Position numbers and translations under genes: made by a program
In this document: in pieces, positions 1 to 6,681 of the stretch
Numbering within the stretch: the first letter of the stretch is position 1
How the letters are laid out: every line of letters starts with the position of its first letter
The notes under the pieces: model-generated
Told to the model about the DNA's origin: nothing
Database searches by the model: none
What the model saw: only the letters and a program-made list of their open reading frames with translations
Assembly (NCBI RefSeq): GCF_001602525.1
Contig: NZ_LSYT01000011.1
Location: 1 to 64,000 of the forward strand
DNA: 64,000 nt
Direction: 5' to 3'
Origin: Flavobacterium chilense
GTDB lineage: Bacteria; Bacteroidota; Bacteroidia; Flavobacteriales; Flavobacteriaceae

Positions 1-8
1 GAGTCAAA

Positions 9-91
9 TTTAAATCCATATAAATCTATATAAAATCCATAATATGTTGATATTTAATATGTTGACTTTTTAAATCCATATAAATCTATAT
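9..91. repeat. AT-rich short direct repeats
   Basis: A 23-bp stretch at 9-31 is repeated exactly at 69-91, 60 bp apart. Each copy is built from near-identical 10-bp units of the form TAAATCYATA. Between them AATATGTTGA occurs twice (41-50 and 56-65). The 10-bp periodicity suggests bent DNA or a protein-binding array just upstream of the promoter at 131-159. No coding potential is visible here. Function is unknown. Confidence 0.6.
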
Positions 92-130
92 GGGGTTATT
101 AATTCAATAATTGTAGGTTTTTACGTATTT

Positions 131-159
131 TTGAGTTGTGTTTAATTTCTCTACCTTTG
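131..159 (+). promoter_or_regulatory. Flavobacterium-type promoter for candidate small RNA
   Basis: TTG at 131-133, an 18-bp spacer and TACCTTTG at 152-159 match the Flavobacterium primary sigma factor consensus TTG-N17-21-TAnnTTTG exactly. The predicted transcription start is near 165. The first gene downstream lies beyond an intrinsic terminator at 261-287, so the promoter seems to drive a short transcript. Confidence 0.5.
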
Positions 160-164
160 TAAAA

Positions 165-287
165 GAAATCGGTAATGTATCAGATGTGTTGGTGGCAAAC
201 AATTGTATTTGACATTTTCAGATAATCAGATATTTGCATTAATATCGCATAAAAAATTAAAACAACCTTCGGGTTGTTTTTTTATTT
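165..287 (+). ncRNA. Candidate small RNA, about 120 nt
   Basis: The interval lies between a consensus promoter (131-159) and an intrinsic terminator (261-287). The only reading frame noticed in it is a 16-codon one at 175-225 (MYQMCWWQTIVFDIFR). It does not resemble SRP RNA, tmRNA or tRNA by eye. It could be a stand-alone small RNA, or a terminated leader that limits transcription into the transposase gene at 311. The call rests on the promoter and terminator pair alone. Confidence 0.35.
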
Positions 288-353
288 TATAATACCTTAA
301 ATCGAAAAAAATGAGATTAAACCAGACTAGATGTTTCAGATGTGTTGGTGACA
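175..353 (+). repeat. 23-bp imperfect direct repeat, inside and upstream of transposase gene
   Basis: Positions 175-197 and 331-353 match at 21 of 23 bases, with the shared core CAGATGTGTTGGTG. The second copy lies in the transposase gene, where it encodes part of the zinc-binding CFRC segment in another frame. The first copy lies in the candidate small RNA. It may be an internal duplication, an antisense target or a transposase-recognised sequence. Confidence 0.55.
261..287 (+). terminator. Intrinsic terminator of candidate small RNA
   Basis: The hairpin AACAACC-TTCG-GGTTGTT with a stable tetraloop is followed by a T-run to about 287. It lies 24 bp before the transposase start codon and would block read-through into that gene from upstream. 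Confidence 0.8.
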
Positions 354-988
354 TTCCTAACATGATAAAGTATGGAAAGACAAAGTCAGGTAATCAAAGG
401 TATGTTTGCAGAGTATGCAGGAAAACCAGAGTTGACAATTATGCATATCACGCTTATAAATTAGATATAAATCAAAATATTATTCAGTTAACCAAAGAAG
501 GTTTAGGAATAAGAAGTACAGCAAGAGTGTTAAAAATTTCAACGACAACATTATTGAAAAGAATTGTATCAATTGCCAGAGATATTTCTAAACCAGTTAT
601 CAGCAGAGGTAAAATTTATGAAGTTGATGAGCTTTGCACTTACATAAGACACAAGAAAAATTACATCTGGCTGGTTTATGCTCTTGAAAAGAATTCCGGA
701 AATGTTGTAAGTTTTAATGTTGGAAAGCGTACCAATAAAACATTATGTCGTGTTTTGGATACCTTAAAATTATCAGAAGCAAAAAAGATATATACCGACA
801 GATTGAAAAACTATAGATATTTGATTGAGAAGAAGCTGCATTCTGTAAAACGATTTGGGACCAATCATATTGAAAGGAAAAATTTGACTTTAAGAACACA
901 TCTAAAAAGATTAAATCGTCGAACGATTTGTTTTAGCAAAAGCCAAATAGTTTTAATTTCGGTTTTAAAGATTTACTTCTGGCTTTAA
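311..988 (+). CDS. IS1-family transposase, single reading frame
   Basis: Cuts and joins DNA during transposition of an IS1-type element. The 225-residue product has an N-terminal zinc ribbon (C8, C11, C33, C36, with the typical RKTR after it), a helix-turn-helix near 60-90, and a DDE catalytic domain with likely residues D106 (YEVDEL), D163 (YTDR) and E188 (NHIERKNLTLRTHLKR). The end matches the IS1 InsB signature ending in FSKS. Classic IS1 needs a frameshift between InsA and InsB; here both parts are in one frame, close to the fused length of about 230 residues. Terminal inverted repeats could not be placed with confidence. The gene appears intact. Confidence 0.88.
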   Translation: MRLNQTRCFRCVGDIPNMIKYGKTKSGNQRYVCRVCRKTRVDNYAYHAYKLDINQNIIQLTKEGLGIRSTARVLKISTTTLLKRIVSIARDISKPVISRGKIYEVDELCTYIRHKKNYIWLVYALEKNSGNVVSFNVGKRTNKTLCRVLDTLKLSEAKKIYTDRLKNYRYLIEKKLHSVKRFGTNHIERKNLTLRTHLKRLNRRTICFSKSQIVLISVLKIYFWL

Positions 989-999
989 TATATAAAATG

Positions 1000-1056
1000 C
1001 CCGCCAAAGTGAAGTCGAAACTAAATCATAACTAACTTCCGACTCCACTAAGCTGG
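1000..1056. terminator. Imperfect hairpin between transposase and metE
   Basis: Sequence from GCCCGCCAAAGTGAAGTCG to CGACTCCACTAAGCTGGC forms a long imperfect inverted repeat. It resembles the other dispersed GAAGTCGAAG palindromes of this window (20337-20395 and 28919-28980). On the minus strand it lies 31 bp past the metE stop codon and may end metE transcription; it may also be a dispersed repeat or part of the IS1 element end. Confidence 0.45.
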
Positions 1057-1086
1057 CATAAAAAACAAAAATATATTTAATAAAAA

Positions 1087-3411
1087 TTACAAACTAACAG
1101 GATTTTCAACTGCTGATCTCATTTCTTGGGCAGCAGCAACCATTTCGATTAAAGCCTTTTTAGTTTCATCCCAATGACGGGTTTTTAAACCACAATCAGG
1201 GTTTACCCATAATTGATCTACCGGAATAACCGCCGAAGCTTTTTCCAGTAAACGAACCATTTCGGCACTTGATGGTACACGTGGAGAGTGAATATCATAA
1301 ACTCCCGGACCAATTTCGTTTGGATATTTAAAGTTGGCAAAAGCATCCAGAAGTTCCATTTGCGAACGAGAACATTCAATGGTAATCACATCGGCATCCA
1401 TATCGGCAATATTCTGGATAATATCGTTAAACTCGCTGTAACACATGTGAGTATGAATTTGCGTATCGTCGTTTACACCACTTGCCGAAATTCTAAAAGC
1501 TTTTACTGCCCAGTCTAAATAGTTTGCCCATTCTTCTTTTCGTAACGGCAAACCTTCACGAATTGCCGGTTCGTCAATCTGAATAATTTTGATTCCTGCT
1601 TTTTCTAAATCGACAACTTCATCACGAATCGCCAAAGCAATCTGTGTACAAGTTTCAGAACGAGGCTGATCGTTACGAACAAATGACCATTGTAAAATAG
1701 TTACAGGTCCTGTAAGCATTCCTTTTACCCATTTTGGAGTTAGAGATTGTGCATATTTTGACCATTTTACTGTCATAGGAGTTGGTCTCGAAACATCGCC
1801 GTAAATAACAGGAGGTTTTACACAACGGCTACCATAACTCTGAACCCAGCCATTTTTGGTAAAAGTAAATCCGGATAATTGTTCTCCAAAATATTCCACC
1901 ATATCATTACGCTCAAATTCTCCGTGAACCAGAACATCGATTCCGGTTTCTTCCTGAAAACGAATCGTAGCTTCAGTTTCTTTTTCGATTAAATCATTGT
2001 ATTCCTCAGTAGTTAATTCACCTTTTTTGAATTTCGCTCTCCAGCTTCTCACTTCAGCAGTTTGAGGGAAAGATCCAATTGTAGTAGTTGGAAATAATGG
2101 CAGATTTAAAGCTTCGATTTGACTTTTTCGTCGCGTAGCAAAAACACTTTTACGTTTGTCATCAGATGCTGTAATTCCTGCTACACGTGTTTTAACTTCG
2201 TTGTTATGAATTAATTTTGATGTTTTACGATTTTCGTTTGCGATCGTATTTTGTTCAAAATCAACAGAGTTTTTAATGTCGGTTTCACCAGAAGCGAATT
2301 GTTTTAATAAAACAACTTCATTGATTTTTTGTTTTGCAAAAGCCAGCCATTGCTTGATTTCAGGCGTAAGAGTCTCATCGTTTGTTTCTAAATCCAAATC
2401 GCACGGGCTGTGGATCAGAGAACAGGATGGAGCAACCAGAATGCGGTTTTCGCCTAAAACATCAGTTGCTTTTTTAATTAATTCTAATGATTTCTTGAAA
2501 TCATTTTTCCAGATATTCCTTCCGTCAACCACTCCTAATGAAAGATTTACGTTTGAAGCCAGTTTCCCGGATTCTAAAATGTCATCTAACTGAAGCGGAC
2601 AACGAACTAAATCTAAATGGAAAGTATCTACAGGAAGCGCTAAAGCCGTTGCAAGATTTTCTCCAAAGCAATCAAAATAATTCGCTAAAATAATTTTGAT
2701 TTTTGGGAAACGTTTGTTGATTTCGTTATAAACTTTTGTAAATGTATTTCTCTCTTTATCAGTTAAATTTAATGCCAGGAAAGGCTCGTCTAATTGAATG
2801 TATGCTACATTTTCTGTTTGTAATTTTTCGAAAATTTCAAAATAAACAGGAAGTAGTTTGTCGATAAGGTCAATTCGGTGAAAACCTTCTTCTTTTTCTT
2901 TTCCTAAAAGTAAATAAGAAACAGGTCCAATTAGAACCGGTTTTGTAGCAATTTTTAGAGTATTTGCTTCTTTAAATTCATTAATTACTTTTTCTGAAAA
3001 CAATTCGAATTTCTGATTCTTAGTAAATTCAGGTACAATATAATGATAGTTGGTATCGAACCATTTTGTCATTTCCATTGCTACAACATCCTGACCGTCT
3101 TTTTGTGCACCTCTTGCCATGGCAAAATACAAATCGACAGCAGAGTTTGTTTTGGCAAGTTCGCTATAACGTTCCGGAATGGCTCCAACAGTCAAAGTCA
3201 AATCCAAAACCTGGTCGTAAAAAGAAAAATCATTAGACGGAATAAGATCTACTCCAGCTTCAGATTGCAAATGCCAGTTTCTACGACGAATGTCTTTTCC
3301 GGTTTCGATAAGTTCATCAACAGTAATTTTTCCTGCCCAGTACAATTCGCTGGCTTTTTTTAATTCTCTGTTGCTACCAATTCTTGGGTAACCTAAATTA
3401 TTTGTTTTCAT
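1087..3411 (-). CDS. metE: Cobalamin-independent methionine synthase MetE
   Basis: Transfers the methyl group of 5-methyltetrahydropteroyltri-glutamate to homocysteine, the last step of methionine synthesis, without vitamin B12; cytoplasmic. The 774-residue protein has the full two-barrel layout. The N-terminal half opens with LGYPRIGSNRELKKA; the catalytic half starts near residue 425 with LFPTTTIGSFPQT. Zinc ligands are seen as H655 and C657 (HTHMCYSEF) and C740 (NPDCGLKTR); IDEPAIREG is the substrate-binding motif. It is transcribed divergently from an Lrp/AsnC regulator 157 bp away. That gap is too short and lacks the look of a SAM riboswitch, so control by the regulator is the simplest guess. 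Confidence 0.97.
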   Translation of the reverse strand: MKTNNLGYPRIGSNRELKKASELYWAGKITVDELIETGKDIRRRNWHLQSEAGVDLIPSNDFSFYDQVLDLTLTVGAIPERYSELAKTNSAVDLYFAMARGAQKDGQDVVAMEMTKWFDTNYHYIVPEFTKNQKFELFSEKVINEFKEANTLKIATKPVLIGPVSYLLLGKEKEEGFHRIDLIDKLLPVYFEIFEKLQTENVAYIQLDEPFLALNLTDKERNTFTKVYNEINKRFPKIKIILANYFDCFGENLATALALPVDTFHLDLVRCPLQLDDILESGKLASNVNLSLGVVDGRNIWKNDFKKSLELIKKATDVLGENRILVAPSCSLIHSPCDLDLETNDETLTPEIKQWLAFAKQKINEVVLLKQFASGETDIKNSVDFEQNTIANENRKTSKLIHNNEVKTRVAGITASDDKRKSVFATRRKSQIEALNLPLFPTTTIGSFPQTAEVRSWRAKFKKGELTTEEYNDLIEKETEATIRFQEETGIDVLVHGEFERNDMVEYFGEQLSGFTFTKNGWVQSYGSRCVKPPVIYGDVSRPTPMTVKWSKYAQSLTPKWVKGMLTGPVTILQWSFVRNDQPRSETCTQIALAIRDEVVDLEKAGIKIIQIDEPAIREGLPLRKEEWANYLDWAVKAFRISASGVNDDTQIHTHMCYSEFNDIIQNIADMDADVITIECSRSQMELLDAFANFKYPNEIGPGVYDIHSPRVPSSAEMVRLLEKASAVIPVDQLWVNPDCGLKTRHWDETKKALIEMVAAAQEMRSAVENPVSL

Positions 3412-3436
3412 TTTGATTTCAGTATTTTTTACTGAA

Positions 3437-3444
3437 CAAATTTA
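3437..3444 (-). promoter_or_regulatory. Possible -7 box for metE
   Basis: On the minus strand the sequence reads TAAATTTG, matching TAnnTTTG, about 26 bp before the metE start codon. No TTG element is seen at the expected upstream distance, so the promoter would be weak or activator-dependent. Confidence 0.35.
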
Positions 3445-3472
3445 TTGTTTTAGGTTTTAAAACTTATATTTG
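3445..3472 (+). promoter_or_regulatory. Promoter of Lrp/AsnC regulator gene
   Basis: TTG at 3445-3447, a 17-bp spacer and TATATTTG at 3465-3472 fit the Flavobacterium consensus. The perfect palindrome GTTTTAAAAC at 3454-3463 lies inside the spacer, so a protein bound there would cover the promoter. This fits autoregulation. Confidence 0.5.
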
Positions 3473-3535
3473 ATGTTTATTTAAGTAATTTGTATTTTAA
3501 AACAATGTTTTTGAAGATTATATTACTTTTAAAAC
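3454..3535. promoter_or_regulatory. Three TTTTAAAA palindromes, likely Lrp operators
   Basis: GTTTTAAAAC (3454-3463), ATTTTAAAAC (3494-3503) and CTTTTAAAAC (3526-3535) share a TTTTAAAA core. Their centres are 40 and 32 bp apart, close to four and three helical turns, so all face roughly the same side of the DNA. Lrp-family octamers wrap such phased sites. Binding is inferred, not shown. Confidence 0.45.
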
Positions 3536-3568
3536 CTTTTAAATGAAACTTTAGCCGTAAAAAAAACT

Positions 3569-4030
3569 ATGGAAAACCTTGATAAAACTGATTTATTGAT
3601 CCTGAAACATCTTCAGGAAAACTCAAATATTAATACAAAAGATCTTGCCAGCAAATTATTCCTAACCGTAACGCCTGTTTATGAACGAATCAAAAGGCTA
3701 GAGCGTGACGGATACATAACTAAATATGTGGCATTGCTGGACAAGAAAAAGATGAATCGCGGAATGACTGTTTTTTGTAATGTTCGTTTAAAGGAACATG
3801 CAAAAAATGTGGGAAGTAATTTTGTAAAAGATATTGTCGCTCTTCCTGAAATCATCGAATGTTATAATATTGCCGGAGATTATGATTTTATGCTTAAAAT
3901 TCTGGTTCAGGACATGGCAAGTTATCAGGATTTTGTAATGAATAAATTATCGACGATCGAAAACATCGGAAACACGAACAGTATTTTTGTAATGGGAGAA
4001 ATCAAACATAGTACAGCTTTAGAATTTTGA
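3569..4030 (+). CDS. Lrp/AsnC-family transcriptional regulator
   Basis: A 153-residue DNA-binding protein of normal family length. Residues 1-60 form the winged helix-turn-helix (LDKTDLLILKHLQENSNI, then VYERIKRLERDGYI). Residues 65-150 form the RAM effector-binding domain with the typical GDYDFMLKILVQDM stretch. These proteins assemble into octamers and sense amino acids. It is divergent from metE, so methionine supply is a plausible target, though the effector cannot be read from sequence. The ATG at 3569 follows an A-rich leader, as is usual in this phylum. Confidence 0.92.
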   Translation: MENLDKTDLLILKHLQENSNINTKDLASKLFLTVTPVYERIKRLERDGYITKYVALLDKKKMNRGMTVFCNVRLKEHAKNVGSNFVKDIVALPEIIECYNIAGDYDFMLKILVQDMASYQDFVMNKLSTIENIGNTNSIFVMGEIKHSTALEF

Positions 4031-4036
4031 TTTTTT

Positions 4037-4096
4037 GCCACGAATTCGTGAATTATTCTAACCGCAATGATTTGTAATAATTCGTGAATTCGTGGC
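4037..4096. repeat. Dispersed palindromic repeat, GCCACGAATTCGTG type
   Basis: Arms at 4037-4057 and 4076-4096 pair over 21 bp with two mismatches around an 18-bp loop. The outer part is GCCACGAATTCGTGAATTATT. A related copy lies at 20452-20500, also between genes. There is no T-run directly after the stem, so it is a dispersed intergenic palindrome more than a clear terminator, though it may act on the regulator mRNA end. Confidence 0.7.
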
Positions 4097-4152
4097 TAAG
4101 AAAACTTAAGTCAAATTAATCTGTGGCCTATTTTTATCCTAAAATAAAAGCG

Positions 4153-4160
4153 TATTTTTG
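4153..4160 (+). promoter_or_regulatory. Possible -7 box for dgt
   Basis: TATTTTTG matches TAnnTTTG, 47 bp before the dgt start codon. No TTG is visible 17-21 bp upstream, so only half of the promoter is recognisable. Confidence 0.3.
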
Positions 4161-4207
4161 AGCCTCCTTAAATCTAAAATCAATAATCTACAATCTAAAA
4201 TAAAAAA

Positions 4208-5554
4208 ATGAACTGGGAACAACTTCTATCACTAAAACGCCAAGGCGATACTAGCAAGAGATTACGTGTAGAACAAGATGATACGAGATTGGGATTTGAG
4301 GTTGATTATGACCGAATTATCTTTTCGGCTGCATTTAGGTCTTTACAGGATAAAACACAGGTAATTCCGCTTTCAAAAACAGATTTCGTACATACCAGAT
4401 TAACACACAGTCTTGAAGTTTCGGTTGTGGGGCGTTCTTTAGGGCGTTTGGTAGGAAAAAAAATAATCGAAAAATACCCGTACTTAAAAGAAGTTCACGG
4501 ATATCATATGAATGATTTTGGCGCTATTGTAGCTGCGGCTTCTTTAGCACATGATATTGGGAATCCCCCTTTTGGACATTCAGGTGAAAAAGCAATAGGA
4601 GAATATTTCTCGATAGGAAACGGATTAAAATACAAAGAACAGCTAACAGCTAAACAATGGCAGGATTTAGTTGATTTTGAAGGAAATGCCAATGGATTTT
4701 CGGTTTTAACCGCGAGCCGCCCGGGAATCGAAGGCGGACTTCGAATTTCGTATGCCACTTTGGGAGCTTTTATGAAATATCCTAAAGAAAGTTTGCCTAA
4801 AAAGCCAACTCAGAATATAGCCGACAAAAAATACGGTTTCTTTCAAACTGATAAAACATTTTTTGAAGAAGTAGCTAAAGATATGGGAATGATCGCCAAT
4901 AAATCTGGAGAAGATATTGGTTTTGAAAGACATCCTCTGGCTTATCTGGTTGAAGCAGCTGATGACATTTGTTATACTATTATTGATTTTGAAGACGGAA
5001 TAAATTTAGGTTTAGTGTCTGAAGATTATGCTTTAGAATATTTAATCAAACTTGTAAAAGATAATATCGGAGTTGCCAAATACAAGACTTTAGAAACTAA
5101 AGAAGATAGAATCAGTTATTTGCGTGCCCTGGCGATTGGAACTTTGATTAATGATGCTGTAAATGTTTTTATTGAAAATGAAGAAGCTATTCTGGCTGGA
5201 AACTTTCCTTTTGCCTTAACAGATAAAAGCAAGTACAAAGCCCAGATGAATGATATCATTAATTTAAGTGTGGAGAAAATCTACCAGAGCCGTGAAGTAA
5301 TCGAAAAAGAAATTGTAGGTTATCAAATCATCCAGACTTTATTGGATAAATTTATAACAGCTTTTAATAACAAATTCGAAGGAACGGCTTCTAATTACGA
5401 TAAGCTGCTTTTAAAAATGCTGCCGGAGAAACATCATTTAGAAAAAACGAATCTATACGAACGTTTACTGCATATTTGCCATTATGTTTCATTATTAACA
5501 GACGGAAATGCGCTGGAATTATTTGAAACAATTAACGGAAGAAAAAACAATTAA
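4208..5554 (+). CDS. dgt: dGTP triphosphohydrolase family (HD domain)
   Basis: Predicted to hydrolyse deoxynucleoside triphosphates, chiefly dGTP, to the nucleoside and triphosphate, balancing the DNA precursor pool; cytoplasmic. The 448-residue protein carries the HD metal site: H62 (HTRLTHSLEV), H115-D116 (AHDIGNPPFGHSGE) and a later Asp in EAADDICYTIIDFEDG. The start MNWEQLLSLKRQGD is typical of the family. It is convergent with the DUF3078 gene across a bidirectional terminator. The order dgt, DUF3078, dxs, TonB-like genes, tadA looks like conserved flavobacterial synteny, from memory. Confidence 0.92.
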   Translation: MNWEQLLSLKRQGDTSKRLRVEQDDTRLGFEVDYDRIIFSAAFRSLQDKTQVIPLSKTDFVHTRLTHSLEVSVVGRSLGRLVGKKIIEKYPYLKEVHGYHMNDFGAIVAAASLAHDIGNPPFGHSGEKAIGEYFSIGNGLKYKEQLTAKQWQDLVDFEGNANGFSVLTASRPGIEGGLRISYATLGAFMKYPKESLPKKPTQNIADKKYGFFQTDKTFFEEVAKDMGMIANKSGEDIGFERHPLAYLVEAADDICYTIIDFEDGINLGLVSEDYALEYLIKLVKDNIGVAKYKTLETKEDRISYLRALAIGTLINDAVNVFIENEEAILAGNFPFALTDKSKYKAQMNDIINLSVEKIYQSREVIEKEIVGYQIIQTLLDKFITAFNNKFEGTASNYDKLLLKMLPEKHHLEKTNLYERLLHICHYVSLLTDGNALELFETINGRKNN

Positions 5555-5580
5555 ACCGCATTGGTGGTTTTCTTTAAAAT

Positions 5581-5618
5581 AAAATACCCCGTAAATATTT
5601 ATGGGGTATTTTTTATTT
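5581..5618. terminator. Bidirectional terminator between dgt and DUF3078 gene
   Basis: AATACCCC (5583-5590) pairs with GGGGTATT (5603-5610), with an A-run on one side and a T-run on the other. It serves the two convergent genes. Confidence 0.85.
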
Positions 5619-5643
5619 TCTAAGTATTGGAGAAATTTATTTT

Positions 5644-6645
5644 TTATTGAAAAGCATATACCAGACCAACACCTAAAACTTGTCTTAATTGCATTCTTGG
5701 TCCATCATTTACCTGAGATTTAGACCCGGTTGCAGGATCAATAATATCTTTTTTAGTTTTAATATCGTCATCATAAACTAGATGAACACCAATATTTGCT
5801 TTTACATAAGCATTTACAACAAGATCTAAACGAGTGTCGTAATCAATATCGACATTCCCAAATTTATTCAGATAATCGGTATATAAACTTAGTCTGTTTT
5901 CGTAAAAAACGTTTTTATATATCTCATTTTTCATGTAAGCAGTACACAAAATACCAAATTCAGCTTTTACTTTTTGTCCTTCATCAATTAAAATTTGATT
6001 ATTAGGATCTAGCGGATCAGGCGCATAAGTCGCTTTTTTAACACCAAAAGATCCCTGATTGGCTAAATTCTGATCTAATACCAAAGTAGTTTTTAACGTA
6101 ATTGGAGAGAAGTAAAATGTTCTGTTTTTCTTTTTATTCGAATTTTCAGCTCCGGCTCCTAAAAAGATATATGCCGGTGCAAATGGTTTAGAGATTGCAA
6201 TATCCCTGTTTGGATAATTGTAACCGTTGGTAAACTGTGTATTGAAATTAAATTTTGCCGAGTAATACCAGTTGGTAACAGAATCTTTTCTAAAGCCGTA
6301 AGTAGAGTTTAGTAAAACAGCATCGTCAGTTTTTCTAAGTTCAATACCGTCTTGTTTGTTTAAACCGTATTTTACAATAAGTTCATTTACCCATTTATGA
6401 TTTCCTTTAACGTAAGTTCTGTTAAATTCACCTTTAAATAAACCGGAAACAGAACTTGTTCCCCCCGCGCTCCAGTTAACAAAAGCGATTTCAGAGATAT
6501 CAAAACCTAACTGATTTTTTTTACTCCAGTTAGACGGTGGAGGAGGCAATTGATTTGGAGCTAATGTCGTTTGTATAATCTGGGCAAAGTTATGTGAGGT
6601 ACACAAAAGCATTAGAAGCAAAAGGGTAGAACGCAATAATTTCAT
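5644..6645 (-). CDS. DUF3078 outer-envelope protein
   Basis: A 333-residue protein with a Sec signal peptide (MKLLRSTLLLLMLLCTSHNF, cut after AQ). The body is rich in alternating beta-strand patterns such as KWVNELIVKYGLNKQDG and YYSAKFNFNTQFTNGYNY, which suggest an outer-membrane beta-barrel. The opening NQLGFDISEIAFVNWSAGG is typical of DUF3078. The biochemical role is not known. It starts 36 bp after the dxs stop codon on the same strand, so the two are likely co-transcribed. Confidence 0.8.
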   Translation of the reverse strand: MKLLRSTLLLLMLLCTSHNFAQIIQTTLAPNQLPPPPSNWSKKNQLGFDISEIAFVNWSAGGTSSVSGLFKGEFNRTYVKGNHKWVNELIVKYGLNKQDGIELRKTDDAVLLNSTYGFRKDSVTNWYYSAKFNFNTQFTNGYNYPNRDIAISKPFAPAYIFLGAGAENSNKKKNRTFYFSPITLKTTLVLDQNLANQGSFGVKKATYAPDPLDPNNQILIDEGQKVKAEFGILCTAYMKNEIYKNVFYENRLSLYTDYLNKFGNVDIDYDTRLDLVVNAYVKANIGVHLVYDDDIKTKKDIIDPATGSKSQVNDGPRMQLRQVLGVGLVYAFQ

Positions 6646-6681
6646 TATGATTTTAGTTTTTTTTTTGGTAGCGCAAAATAA

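Noticed and set aside
3412..3568. SAM riboswitch before metE
   Set aside because: The gap is only 157 bp and no riboswitch stem or conserved core was seen; the palindromes fit a protein regulator better.
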